DNA of 49,491 nt from Clostridiales bacterium. Its GTDB lineage: Bacteria; Bacillota_A; Clostridia; Saccharofermentanales; Saccharofermentanaceae. The DNA lies in NCBI GenBank assembly GCA_024695545.1, contig JAILHZ010000169.1, forward strand, positions 1 to 49,491, given 5' to 3'. Position numbers and translations under genes: made by a program. Below, in pieces: positions 8,968 to 17,689 of this stretch (positions are counted from its first letter, which is position 1; the number at the start of each line of letters is the position of its first letter). Under the pieces are notes generated by a model. That model saw nothing but the letters and a program-made list of their open reading frames with translations. It ran no database searches and was not told the DNA's origin.

Positions 8968-10257
8968 ATGCTGGATATTAAGTTTGTCCGTGCCAATCCG
9001 GACGTTGTAAAGGAAAATATTAAAAAGAAGTTCCAGGACGAGAAACTCCCGCTCGTGGACGAGGTCGTCGCCTACGATAAGGAACTGCGTGAGGCGAAGA
9101 CCCGCGTTGAGTATCTCCGTTCCCAGAGAAATACGATCAGTAAGCAGATCGGTGCTCTGATGGGCCAGGGTAAGAAGGACGAGGCTGAGGAAGCCAAGAA
9201 ACAGGTCGCTGCGATGGCAGACGAGATGGCCGCTCTGGACGTCAAGGAGCAGGAGCTTACCGAGAAAGTCAGAAAGATCATGCTCGTGATCCCGAACATC
9301 ATCGACGATTCCGTACCGATCGGTAAGGATGACAGCGAGAATGTCGAGAATGAGCGCTTCGGCGAGCCGGTCGTTCCGGATTTCGAAGTTCCTTATCACG
9401 TAGATATCATGGAAACCTTCGACGGCATCGACCTCGACGCAGCAAGAAAAACCAGCGGTAACGGTTTCTATTACCTGAAGGGTGATATCGCGAGACTCCA
9501 TTCCGCGATCCTTTCCTACGCAAGAGACTTCATGATCGACCGCGGTTTCACATATTATGTTCCGCCGTTCATGATCCGTTCTTCCGTTGTTACCGGCGTT
9601 ATGAGCTTTGCCGAGATGGAGAACATGATGTATAAGATCGAGGGCGAGGACCTCTACCTGATCGGTACTTCTGAGCACTCCATGATCGGTAAGTTCATCG
9701 ACACGATCCTGGACGAGGATAGCCTCCCGCAGACTCTGACATCCTACTCTCCGTGCTTCCGTAAGGAAGTCGGTGCGCACGGCATCGAGGAGAGAGGCGT
9801 TTACCGTATCCACCAGTTCGAGAAGCAGGAGATGATCGTCGTCTGCAAGCCGGAAGAGAGCATGGACTGGTATAATAAGCTCTGGAAGAACTCCGTAGAC
9901 TTCTTCAGAAGCCTGGATATCCCGGTAAGAACACTTGAGTGCTGCAGTGGTGACCTTGCTGACCTGAAGGTCAAGTCCTGCGACGTTGAGGCATGGTCCC
10001 CGCGTCAGCAGAAGTACTTCGAAGTCGGTTCCTGCAGTAACCTTGGTGATGCTCAGGCAAGACGTCTCGGCATCCGTATCAGAAATAAAGAGAAGGGTAA
10101 CTACCTTGCACATACGCTGAACAACACGGTAGTTGCACCGCCGCGTATGCTGATCGCATTCCTGGAAAACAACCTGAATGCCGACGGTACAGTCAGCATT
10201 CCGGAACCGCTCCGCATGTACATGGGCGGCAAGGATAAGCTGGTACCGAAGAAGTAA
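8968..10257 (+). CDS. serS: Seryl-tRNA synthetase
   Basis: 429 residues, the usual bacterial length. It begins MLDIKFVRANPDVVKENIKK and has a long coiled-coil arm (about 30-105) that contacts tRNA-Ser, then the class II catalytic core with motif 2 (SPCFRKEVGAHG, GVYRIHQFEKQE) and motif 3 near the end (NGTVVAPPRMLIA-type, here NNTVVAPPRMLIAFLENN). It charges tRNA-Ser in the cytoplasm. TTGGAGGCAG precedes the ATG. Only 46 bases separate it from the upstream response regulator, too short for a T-box leader, so it is either read through from the signalling operon or driven by a short local promoter (TGGTAAAAT at about 8924-8932 is a possible extended -10). Confidence 0.97.
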   Translation: MLDIKFVRANPDVVKENIKKKFQDEKLPLVDEVVAYDKELREAKTRVEYLRSQRNTISKQIGALMGQGKKDEAEEAKKQVAAMADEMAALDVKEQELTEKVRKIMLVIPNIIDDSVPIGKDDSENVENERFGEPVVPDFEVPYHVDIMETFDGIDLDAARKTSGNGFYYLKGDIARLHSAILSYARDFMIDRGFTYYVPPFMIRSSVVTGVMSFAEMENMMYKIEGEDLYLIGTSEHSMIGKFIDTILDEDSLPQTLTSYSPCFRKEVGAHGIEERGVYRIHQFEKQEMIVVCKPEESMDWYNKLWKNSVDFFRSLDIPVRTLECCSGDLADLKVKSCDVEAWSPRQQKYFEVGSCSNLGDAQARRLGIRIRNKEKGNYLAHTLNNTVVAPPRMLIAFLENNLNADGTVSIPEPLRMYMGGKDKLVPKK

Positions 10258-10270
10258 CAGGTTTTAGGAT

Positions 10271-11293
10271 ATGATGCGTAACAAGAAATTTATCATCGGT
10301 TTTCTGATCTTCGATGCGGTGGCCATTCTGGTCATCGTATTCGTGCTTCTGATCCATAACCCGTTCGCCGTAAAGGTTGCTCCGGAGATGGAGCCGACGA
10401 CCTCGCCGACTACACAGACCAACAGCAATAACAAGGCATCCGGCATGGAACAGCTCGAGTCGGACAAGACAGTGCTTTTCCATGATACGACGAGCCTGGT
10501 CGGTATGCGTGAGACGTCCGAGACAACTTCGGACGGCAAGTATCTTACCGCGTACCGCGCCGAGCTTGATCTGGATCTGGATGGAGACGGGGAGATCGAG
10601 TCGGTCAGTATTTCACTGGATGATCACAGCGAGTCTTTCTACATTCTGGTCAACGACGGCGGAAACCTTATGGATTACGTTGTTCCGGGAACAGAGTTCA
10701 CCATGCGTGACCAGTACGGAGTGAAGGCCTTTAAGGGCGGTCTCCGCGGCTTCTCGGCTGATCTCGATAAGAACGATAAGTACACTGAGGTCGGCGTCGA
10801 GATGATGCGCGACACATGGGATGAATATAAGACGATCATGGTCAGATACGACGGCACGAAGATCAGTGCATCGATCGTTCCCGGATCGCTCAGCGCCGTT
10901 AATAATGCAGGCGCTGCACAGTTCTCGGTATTCGATCCGATCTACGGCGTACATAAGCTCTACCGGACGTACAGCATCACATCCGAGGTGGATTTCCTGA
11001 AGGCACAGACAGAGTATTTCTTCACGGACACGAACGTGGAGAAGACATCCTATATGTACAACCCGGATTTTAATATCCAGTGCACCAACCTTAACGGGGA
11101 AGCGTGCATGATCACGAGCGGTTCGCTGTTCTACTGGAGCCGCACGGATTACGAGACATATGTAGATGTCATCTCTGTGGACAATCTCGTATACCGCCTG
11201 CCGATCACGGTGGAAGAGTACGAGTACGAGAGCGGTCCGCAGAAAGTGTATAAGATCGGCGATCACGATGCCGCCGAGATCAAGACCCGCTGA
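10271..11293 (+). CDS. Membrane-anchored extracellular protein of unknown function
   Basis: 340 residues. A single N-terminal membrane segment (FIIGFLIFDAVAILVIVFVL, residues about 6-28) with a short basic cytoplasmic start suggests a signal anchor and an outside C-terminal part. A Thr/Ser-rich linker follows (TTSPTTQTNSNNKAS). The region LDLDLDGDGEIESVSISLDD contains a DxDxDGxxE calcium loop like those in FG-GAP/VCBS or EF-hand-like repeats. The rest is beta-rich with no motif I recognise. It starts 13 bases after serS, so the two are likely co-transcribed, but no functional link is evident. An octamer copy lies in the gene (10472-10479) and another just after it (11303-11310). Confidence 0.6.
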   Translation: MMRNKKFIIGFLIFDAVAILVIVFVLLIHNPFAVKVAPEMEPTTSPTTQTNSNNKASGMEQLESDKTVLFHDTTSLVGMRETSETTSDGKYLTAYRAELDLDLDGDGEIESVSISLDDHSESFYILVNDGGNLMDYVVPGTEFTMRDQYGVKAFKGGLRGFSADLDKNDKYTEVGVEMMRDTWDEYKTIMVRYDGTKISASIVPGSLSAVNNAGAAQFSVFDPIYGVHKLYRTYSITSEVDFLKAQTEYFFTDTNVEKTSYMYNPDFNIQCTNLNGEACMITSGSLFYWSRTDYETYVDVISVDNLVYRLPITVEEYEYESGPQKVYKIGDHDAAEIKTR

Positions 11294-11355
11294 TCGGGAC
11301 AAGTGCTTTTCCGATCCGGGAGAACTGAAGATCCGAAGAGATTAAGGAGTAGAAA

Positions 11356-12174
11356 ATGGGAATCATTGTTGGACTGGATGTTGGTGGAAGTACCACCAAA
11401 GTCGTCGGAATGGACGGCGAGAAGATCATCGGAAATAAGATCGTCAAGGCTGACGACCCGGTTACTTCCGCTTTTGGCGCGCTGGGAAAGTTCATGGATT
11501 CTTATGACCTGAAGATCTCCGATATTGAGCAGCTGAAGATCACCGGTGTCGGTGCATCTTTCCCGAACGGGAATCTTCTGGGAATCCCGACAGTCCGTAT
11601 TTCCGAGTTCTTCGCGACCGGACAGGGCGGACTCTTCCTTTCCGGACTCGAGCACGCGATCGTAGTCAGCATGGGCACAGGTACGGCTTTCGTCGAAGCG
11701 ACAAAGCAGGAAGTCCGTCATATTATTGGTTCCGGTGTCGGCGGCGGTGCACTTGTCGGGCTTGCGAACTGCGCGCTGAATGTCCGTGACTTTGACATGA
11801 TTGCCGATCTGGCAGAAGACGGTAACCTTAATCACGTCGACCTGACGATCGGGGATATCTCCCATTCGGCGATCCCGGGCCTGACGATGGATACGACCGC
11901 TTCAAACTTCGGTAAGATGCAGGATGACGCGACGAAATCCGATATCGCGTACGGCCTCTTTAACATGGTATTCCAGTCCATCGGTACGATGGCGGTCCTG
12001 GCGGCCAGAAATGCGGGCTTGAAGGATGTTGTCTTTACCGGTCAGGCGACAAAAGCACCGATGTGCGCTACGATCTATAAGAAGTTCTCCGAACTTTATA
12101 ACATCAACTTTGTCGTTCCGCAGATGTCGGAGTTCGCGACCGCGATCGGCGCTGCGATCGCGACGAATGCGTGA
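11356..12174 (+). CDS. coaW: Type II pantothenate kinase
   Basis: 272 residues of the acetate-kinase/Hsp70 fold. MGIIVGLDVGGSTTKVVGMD is the phosphate-1 loop, IVVSMGTGTAFVEA the phosphate-2 loop, and GSGVGGGALVGLANCALN plus VFTGQATKAPMCATIYKKF the adenosine loop region. Length and order match bacterial type II enzymes of the Staphylococcus CoaW kind. It phosphorylates pantothenate with ATP, the first step of coenzyme A synthesis; type II enzymes are usually insensitive to CoA feedback. AAGGAG precedes the ATG. The stop overlaps or abuts the start of the next gene (DUF1624 protein). Confidence 0.92.
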   Translation: MGIIVGLDVGGSTTKVVGMDGEKIIGNKIVKADDPVTSAFGALGKFMDSYDLKISDIEQLKITGVGASFPNGNLLGIPTVRISEFFATGQGGLFLSGLEHAIVVSMGTGTAFVEATKQEVRHIIGSGVGGGALVGLANCALNVRDFDMIADLAEDGNLNHVDLTIGDISHSAIPGLTMDTTASNFGKMQDDATKSDIAYGLFNMVFQSIGTMAVLAARNAGLKDVVFTGQATKAPMCATIYKKFSELYNINFVVPQMSEFATAIGAAIATNA

Positions 12175-12182
12175 GGAATCCC

Positions 12183-12995
12183 ATGGAAGGTGAGGAGAAA
12201 GTCGGGAAACTTCGGAATACCCGTGCTTTTGAGCTGGATCTGCTTCGCGGCTTCGCCATTTTCATGATGGTCCTCCACCACTTCGCGTACGACCTCCGCT
12301 ATATTTTCAATTACAAGGTATTTGCATTTATCGGCTCGGAATGCGACTGGTTCTGGGCCTTTGTGCATCCGTTCTTTATTTTCATCTTCGTCGGAATCTC
12401 CGGCGTCTGCTGCCAGTTCTCAAGGAATAACTTCAAGCGTTCGCTGAAACTTCTTGGCGTGGCGCTTGCTTTTTCTGCAGTCACGATCATGGCCGACCGT
12501 ATGTACGGGCTTGAGTGCGCGGTGTACTTCAACGTCCTGCATCTCCTGACGGTGGCGACCTTCCTGTTCGCGGTCTTTGATCATGTTGAGCAGAAGAAGA
12601 CGGGTTCGCGTGAGAGCCGCGGCGGCGACATGATCCTCTTTGCGATCGTTATGGTCTTTATCTGGCTTCTGCAGGCAATCAGGTTCTATCACGAGAAGAT
12701 CAAGTGCGGCTGGGTCGCGATCCTGGGGATCGATGCACATCCTGACTATGCGTTTATTGTCGGCGACGAGATGGGCCTGATCCCATGGATCGGTGTCTTC
12801 TTCCTCGGTGTCCTGATCGGAAGACATGTCTATAAGAAAAAAGAAACTCTTTTCCCGAATACCCCGAAGCCGGTAAAGGCGGTCTCCACGCCTTTTGAGT
12901 GGATCGGCCGTCACTCGCTTCTGGTATATATCGTACATCAGCCGGTCGTGCTGGGAATCCTGTACCTTCTCCGCTATGTGGGGGTGCTTAAATGA
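12183..12995 (+). CDS. DUF1624/HGSNAT-catalytic-type membrane protein
   Basis: 270 residues when started at ATG 12183, which has GTGAGGA just upstream; ATG 12171 overlaps the coaW stop and is less well placed. It opens with RAFELDLLRGFAIFMMVLHH, the hallmark of the heparan-alpha-glucosaminide N-acetyltransferase catalytic domain (PF07786, DUF1624), and has seven or eight membrane segments, ending in SLLVYIVHQPVVLGILYLL as in acyltransferase-like membrane proteins. Relatives are thought to move acyl groups across the membrane onto sugars, though bacterial members are mostly untested. The gene overlaps the following DUF3810 gene by four bases. Confidence 0.8.
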   Translation: MEGEEKVGKLRNTRAFELDLLRGFAIFMMVLHHFAYDLRYIFNYKVFAFIGSECDWFWAFVHPFFIFIFVGISGVCCQFSRNNFKRSLKLLGVALAFSAVTIMADRMYGLECAVYFNVLHLLTVATFLFAVFDHVEQKKTGSRESRGGDMILFAIVMVFIWLLQAIRFYHEKIKCGWVAILGIDAHPDYAFIVGDEMGLIPWIGVFFLGVLIGRHVYKKKETLFPNTPKPVKAVSTPFEWIGRHSLLVYIVHQPVVLGILYLLRYVGVLK

Positions 12996-14167
12996 GGTTT
13001 GATAAGGATAAGGTGAAGACGGTGCTCCAAAAGCACTGGAAACGCTGGTTTTTCGGGATCGTTCTGCCGATCCTTCTGATCACTTTCCTGTCCATCCTCC
13101 AGTCTGTCCTGATGAATTTTCCGAGTGTGGGCGAGGCCTATGCGAAGTCGGGGTTCGTGTTCTTTTCGTTTATTCCGGCAAAGATCTCGGATCTCGTTCC
13201 GATCTCTCTTGCGGAGATCTTTGTGGTCACCTTGATCCTTTCCTCGCCGATCCTGATCGCGTGGCTGGTGATCCGGATCCGCAGAGCGGTAAAGGCCGGC
13301 CGCGGGAAGAAGTACTTTTACAGCGTCGGAAGAGTCACGGCATGGGGACTCTTCGCGATTTATCTCCTGTTTATGCTTCTGCACGGACTGAACTACACAC
13401 GATACTCTCTCGATGAGGAACTCGGATTCGGCAAGCGGACGTACACGCTTGAGGAGCTTCAGGAAGTCTATGCCTGGGTCATCTCAAGCATTAACGAGAC
13501 GAGACCTCAGTGCACGGAAGATGAGAACGGCGTCCTGTCCTATCCGGGCGGGAAGTATGCTTTTCTTTCGGACATGAAGGATCTTTACGAGGAATCGGCG
13601 AAGAAGTTCCCGCAGATCCGCGGAAATGCGGCGCGCCCGAAGCCCGTTTACTTCTCGCATTACTGGTCATACACGTACATCGTGGGGCTGTATTTTCCGT
13701 TCTTTGCCGAGCCGAATATCAATGTCGATGTGCCGTTTGTGGAGATGGCGTACAATGCCTGCCATGAGATGTCGCACCTTCACGGATATGCCGTGGAAAA
13801 CGATGCCAACCTCGCGGGTCTTCTGATCGCTCTTGAGAGCGACTGTCCGGAGCTCCGCTACAGCGGTTATTACGAGTCGGTCGGCCTGATCATCAAGGAC
13901 CTGCAGATCGCTTATAACAAGGATCGTGAGGCACTTTCGAAATTCCTTGCGCAGTATCCGGTCGTTGGCGGATATTTCCGTGATTACACCAACGGCGTCA
14001 GTTACTGGGAGACGATCGATCCGCCGAAGATCGTGGAAGATGTCTCCAACGCCACAAACGATGCGTATCTTAAGGCAAACAAGCAGAAGGACGGCGTGAA
14101 GAGCTATAACATGCCGACGTCCACGGTGGCCGACTATTACTTCACATATGTAAAAGGACAGGAGTGA
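12992..14167 (+). CDS. DUF3810 membrane protein with HExxH metalloprotease motif
   Basis: 391 residues beginning inside the previous gene's stop (ATGA overlap). Three N-terminal membrane segments (about 15-40, 60-90, 105-130) precede an outside domain. That domain contains AYNACHEMSHLHG with HEMSH at 258-262 (His258, Glu259, His262) followed by ENDANLAG, where Glu or Asp could be the third zinc ligand. This is the DUF3810 pattern, so a membrane-bound zinc peptidase is likely but not proved for the family. Coupled translation with the acyltransferase-like gene suggests a shared envelope role. Confidence 0.8.
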   Translation: MRFDKDKVKTVLQKHWKRWFFGIVLPILLITFLSILQSVLMNFPSVGEAYAKSGFVFFSFIPAKISDLVPISLAEIFVVTLILSSPILIAWLVIRIRRAVKAGRGKKYFYSVGRVTAWGLFAIYLLFMLLHGLNYTRYSLDEELGFGKRTYTLEELQEVYAWVISSINETRPQCTEDENGVLSYPGGKYAFLSDMKDLYEESAKKFPQIRGNAARPKPVYFSHYWSYTYIVGLYFPFFAEPNINVDVPFVEMAYNACHEMSHLHGYAVENDANLAGLLIALESDCPELRYSGYYESVGLIIKDLQIAYNKDREALSKFLAQYPVVGGYFRDYTNGVSYWETIDPPKIVEDVSNATNDAYLKANKQKDGVKSYNMPTSTVADYYFTYVKGQE

Positions 14168-14171
14168 TGGT

Positions 14172-15704
14172 ATGGAAAAAAGCCGCATCACAGTCCGTCT
14201 TCAAGGTCACGAATACTACTATCCCGTAAGCGATATCCTGCGCCTGTTCACAGGCTCGATCCCGAAAGAGGAAGAGTGCGCCGTCGTATGCGATGCCGGT
14301 GCGCTCGCGCCCTTGATCGTGGACGATATTTCTCCGGAAAAAGCACTTGTGCTTGTGAGCTCCGTCTCCGATGATTTTGTGGAGACCTTTGCCGCAGGAG
14401 AGGACGGGAACGGTTGCGATGACGCTGCCGCAAAGGGCGAGCGGATCTTGATGAAGCGCTCCGAACTTACTCTTCCTCTGAACCGCGAAGTGAAGCGGCA
14501 GCTCTATTTCCTGCTTTCAAAGATCACCGGAAAGGCTTTCCCGTGGGGATCTCTTACAGGGATCCGTCCGACGCAGGTCGCAAGAGAACTTGCTTCCGAA
14601 GAGGAGATGACATCGGTATACGGCGTAAGAGAAGATAAGGCACACCTGGCGTTTCTGACGCAGAAGAAGGAAGACGATGTCCTGAGCACTTCTTCGCCTG
14701 ACGCACTTCACATATATATCGGAATTCCATTCTGCCCGAGCCGGTGCTCATACTGCTCTTTTATCTCGCAGGAAGCGCCGAAGAAGACGGAGCTTCTGCC
14801 TTCGTATGTAGACGCGGTGCTGCATGAGATGGATCAGGTGCTTCCGAAGATCGGAGATAAGATCGAGACGCTGTATATTGGCGGGGGAACGCCGACAGTA
14901 CTTCCGGAAGTGCTTTTCGAGAAGTTTATCCGGGGCGTGTTCTCGCATCCTGAACTTTCTTCACTTAAGGAAGTGTGCGTAGAGGCCGGGCGGCCGGACA
15001 CGATTACGGAGAAGAAACTTCAGGTGCTTCAGCAATGCGGCGTCCGGAGGATCTGCATCAACCCGCAGACGCTCTGCGACAGTACGCTTGCGCGTGTTGG
15101 CAGAAGGCACAGCGCGGAAGACTTCGTGCGTGCATATGAACTGGCGAAGAAGATGGGATTTTCCATCATTAATACGGATCTGATCGCGGGACTTCCGGGC
15201 GAGAGTTCCGAGGAGTTCTGCGACTCGCTCCGAAGGATCATCGGACTGTCGCCTGAGAATATCACGGTGCACTCGCTTTCGAAGAAGCGCCGTTCGTCGC
15301 TTAGAAGAGAAGAGATCGTCAGGTCGGAAGAAGAGGAACTTAAGAGGATCGAGTCGATGCTTTCGTTCGCATCTTCGTCGCTTCTTGGGGCCGGATATTT
15401 TCCTTATTACATGTACAAGCAGAAGGACACGCTCGGCGGGCACGAGAACGTCGGTTACAGCAGAGAAGGGACGGAGTGTCTCTATAACGTCGCCATGATG
15501 AGTGATCTTCGGTCCGTGCTGTCGTTCGGCGCAGGTGGCATGAGCAAGCGCGTTTTCATAAATGAATCTTCGTGCGAAGGTTCCGGCAACGGCGCATCAA
15601 ACGTACGTGTCGAGCGCTGCTCCTGCATTAAGGACCCGATCCAGTACATGCAGAACGTTGACGCGATGGCCGAAAAGAAGATCCGGTTCTTCACGGAAAA
15701 ATAG
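14172..15704 (+). CDS. hemZ: Coproporphyrinogen dehydrogenase HemZ (radical SAM)
   Basis: 510 residues. An N-terminal region of about 175 residues typical of HemZ is followed by a radical SAM barrel whose cluster motif CPSRCSYC places three cysteines at 188, 192 and 195 to hold a [4Fe-4S] cluster and SAM. YIGGGTPTVL and NTDLIAGLPGE are conserved HemN-family elements. The family is annotated as oxygen-independent coproporphyrinogen III oxidase, though clostridial HemZ proteins often occur without a full haem pathway and their real substrate is open. Start ATG 14172 has GACAGGAGTG upstream, four bases after the previous stop. Confidence 0.88.
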   Translation: MEKSRITVRLQGHEYYYPVSDILRLFTGSIPKEEECAVVCDAGALAPLIVDDISPEKALVLVSSVSDDFVETFAAGEDGNGCDDAAAKGERILMKRSELTLPLNREVKRQLYFLLSKITGKAFPWGSLTGIRPTQVARELASEEEMTSVYGVREDKAHLAFLTQKKEDDVLSTSSPDALHIYIGIPFCPSRCSYCSFISQEAPKKTELLPSYVDAVLHEMDQVLPKIGDKIETLYIGGGTPTVLPEVLFEKFIRGVFSHPELSSLKEVCVEAGRPDTITEKKLQVLQQCGVRRICINPQTLCDSTLARVGRRHSAEDFVRAYELAKKMGFSIINTDLIAGLPGESSEEFCDSLRRIIGLSPENITVHSLSKKRRSSLRREEIVRSEEEELKRIESMLSFASSSLLGAGYFPYYMYKQKDTLGGHENVGYSREGTECLYNVAMMSDLRSVLSFGAGGMSKRVFINESSCEGSGNGASNVRVERCSCIKDPIQYMQNVDAMAEKKIRFFTEK

Positions 15705-15712
15705 TCCGGGGA

Positions 15713-16552
15713 CTAGAGCTTTTCGAGCATCTTAAACACCGTATCCAGAGTATTCGATTCGCTCCTTTTCTTAAGAAAAGACCCGACACAGTAGGCAGAG
15801 TGTGTATTCCACGCGTCCGTGACTTCATAGATCTCCGAGGAGATCCCGTTCGCTTCCGCTTTATTCATAAACTCGACCGCCTGGTCCCAGCCGACGAGTC
15901 CGTCGTGCTTGCTCTGGATCATGCAGAGCTTGAAGTTTTCCTTCGGGTGGATCATGCGGTATGGCTCGCCCTTTTCCCACTGCGTCTTGTCCTTCGTTCC
16001 GAAAAGATACTTCAGAAGCGTGTTGAGTGTACCTGTCTGCTGAAGTCCGAAATAGAGCGGACCGGCCATGGAGAGAAGACCGGAGAATGAATCCTTGGAG
16101 ATGTTGAATTTCTTCTGGCGTTCCTTATCAAAGCAGAGCACTGCGCTGAGATGCGCGCCGGCGGAATATCCCATGATGATCGGCCTTCCGCACGAAAGGC
16201 CTTTCTCCGAGATGTATTTTCTGATCTCGACATAACCGCGGAAGACGTCGTCAGCGATATCGTCATAGTGGTATTTCGGGGTCTTTCTGTAGTCCATCAT
16301 GAAGCAGTCGTAGCCCTCGGCGGCAATGCTCTGTCCGACAAAATAGTCCATCTTCGGTGTTCTGGAATTCCATCCGCCGCCGTGGATGTGGATCACGGTC
16401 TTATTCTTCCGCGGCTCCTGTGCGGGGAAGTAGAGAAAGTACTGGTTCTTGTTTCCCCATCTGATTTCTTCCGGGGTTATCGTCTTTTTCGCTCTGAGCA
16501 GAGGGACGATGAACTTTCCGTAGCTTAAGTATTCTCTGGCGGTATCGTTCAT
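15713..16552 (-). CDS. Alpha/beta hydrolase (carboxylesterase type)
   Basis: 279 residues, no signal peptide. VIHIHGGGWNS provides the oxyanion-hole HGGGW, IIMGYSAGAHLSAVL the nucleophile elbow GYSAG, and MIQSKHDGLVGWDQA plus WNTHSAY the likely Asp and His of the triad. This places it in the esterase/lipase family of hormone-sensitive-lipase-like or Aes-type hydrolases acting on small esters; the substrate is unknown. Its start lies four bases inside the upstream TetR gene, so the two form an operon and the regulator probably responds to the esterase substrate. It converges on hemZ with an 8-base gap; both stop codons lie in the arms of a small hairpin. Confidence 0.8.
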   Translation of the reverse strand: MNDTAREYLSYGKFIVPLLRAKKTITPEEIRWGNKNQYFLYFPAQEPRKNKTVIHIHGGGWNSRTPKMDYFVGQSIAAEGYDCFMMDYRKTPKYHYDDIADDVFRGYVEIRKYISEKGLSCGRPIIMGYSAGAHLSAVLCFDKERQKKFNISKDSFSGLLSMAGPLYFGLQQTGTLNTLLKYLFGTKDKTQWEKGEPYRMIHPKENFKLCMIQSKHDGLVGWDQAVEFMNKAEANGISSEIYEVTDAWNTHSAYCVGSFLKKRSESNTLDTVFKMLEKL

Positions 16553-17220
16553 GCTTTATCTCCTTTCATCATTCGCACCATGGCGTCGGCGAGGCAACGG
16601 AACATGACGTCCGGTTCGTACGTGCCCCTGACCTGATCGGAAGCAAAGCAGTGCGACATGACATATCCTGTCTGGACCCCCTGAAATGTAACGATCATGA
16701 ACTGTAATATCTCTTCGACCGGACGGGAAGGATGAAGCTTCTTTTCCTTTTTTACTTCTTCCAGAAAAGCACTCATCGATGCCACGAGATAGAGAAGAGG
16801 ACTCTGCCCGTCGGACCCGAGTTTTGCCGCGATGGCAGATGCTCGCGTAGGATCGCTCATGGCAAGCGTGTCGCAGTAAAGCGAGATCTTCATGATGTCG
16901 ACTCCGACCGATGTCATCTGATCGGCAAGGAGCGCGCAGACCGATCCGATTTTTTTCTCCCACTGATCAGTCCCGCCTGTGAGGATCTTATCGAGTTTTT
17001 CATCGATCCTGTTTTCGGAGTTCAGAGAGTAGACCATGTCACGGAGGACCTCATCGAGATCCTTGTAGTAGCGGTAGATCACGCCGTGCGAAAATCCGGC
17101 TTCCTCAATGATATCCTTCATATCCACCGAAGCGACGGGCTTCCTTTTACAGACGCGGTAGGCCGCTTCGATGATCTCTTTCTTCTTTTTTTCGATGTAT
17201 TCCTCTGAGACCTTTGGCAT
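16549..17220 (-). CDS. TetR/AcrR-family transcriptional regulator
   Basis: 223 residues. The N-terminal TetR DNA-binding domain is clear: KKKEIIEAAYRVCKRKPVAS, then the recognition helix region IIEEAGFSHGVIYRYYKDLD. The C-terminal about 150 residues are helical with no specific ligand-domain match that I recognise. It sits first in an operon with the esterase gene. A perfect 10-base-arm palindrome, the expected operator form, lies 46 bases upstream of the start (17266-17286). RBS AAGGAG precedes the ATG. Confidence 0.88.
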   Translation of the reverse strand: MPKVSEEYIEKKKKEIIEAAYRVCKRKPVASVDMKDIIEEAGFSHGVIYRYYKDLDEVLRDMVYSLNSENRIDEKLDKILTGGTDQWEKKIGSVCALLADQMTSVGVDIMKISLYCDTLAMSDPTRASAIAAKLGSDGQSPLLYLVASMSAFLEEVKKEKKLHPSRPVEEILQFMIVTFQGVQTGYVMSHCFASDQVRGTYEPDVMFRCLADAMVRMMKGDKA

Positions 17221-17265
17221 AGAGAACTCCTTATTAAAATGTGGTAGTGCTTTTCACGTCAAGTA

Positions 17266-17310
17266 AAAATGACACGGTGTCATTTTATAACTTTCACGGG
17301 GATTATTCAA
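17266..17310 (-). promoter_or_regulatory. Promoter and palindromic operator of the TetR-esterase operon
   Basis: AAAATGACAC-G-GTGTCATTTT (17266-17286) has perfect 10-base arms around one central base, a classic TetR-type operator. On the minus strand a possible -10 (TATAAA, 17284-17289) overlaps its edge, with TTGAAT (17305-17310) 15 bases further upstream as -35. A second possible promoter, TTGACG at 17258-17263, lies just downstream. Either placement fits repression by the product of the adjacent gene. Confidence 0.65.
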
Positions 17311-17412
17311 GACGTTGGAGAGAAGTCGGGAAGAGTTGCCCGATTTGCCGTCATATTCGAAATCACTTGTTTTTATCCGAAAGCATGATATAATCATCAA
17401 GTGTCCTTTTTT

Positions 17413-17488
17413 CGAGGTGTAGCGCAGTTGGTAGCGTACGTGCTTTGGGAGCATGGGGTCGCAGGTTCGAACCCTGTCACCTCGACCA
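17413..17488 (+). tRNA. tRNA-Pro (UGG anticodon)
   Basis: A 76-base tRNA with a 7-pair acceptor stem (CGAGGTG at 17413-17419 with CACCTCG at 17478-17484), discriminator A and encoded CCA at 17486-17488. The D arm contains AGCGCAGTTGGTAGCG, the anticodon loop reads TTTGGGA with anticodon TGG, and the T arm has GGTTCGAACC. It decodes proline CCN codons. Confidence 0.97.
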
Positions 17489-17492
17489 GAAG

Positions 17493-17541
17493 ACCGGCAG
17501 GAAGAACAGATCTTCGAAGATCAGTTTCTGCCGGTTTTTCT
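17493..17541 (+). terminator. Rho-independent terminator after tRNA-Pro
   Basis: ACCGGCAG (17493-17500) pairs with CTGCCGGT (17528-17535), followed by TTTTC. A second inner hairpin (GATCTTC-GAAGATC) stands in the loop. Confidence 0.85.
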
Positions 17542-17689
17542 TTTGTCTTGTCGGATTGCCCTAATTTTCGGAAAATACTCGGGAATTGTTAGGAAAAATA
17601 GGGTTATTGTGGTTTGCGGGGTTTTATTATAAAATCATAATATATTTAGAATTGGAAGTGTGCGAGAGCACAGTTTTTGGAGGTAAAGA

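Noticed and set aside
8950..10113. Open frame of 387 codons opposite serS
   Set aside because: serS is certain on the other strand; the product has no recognisable domain.
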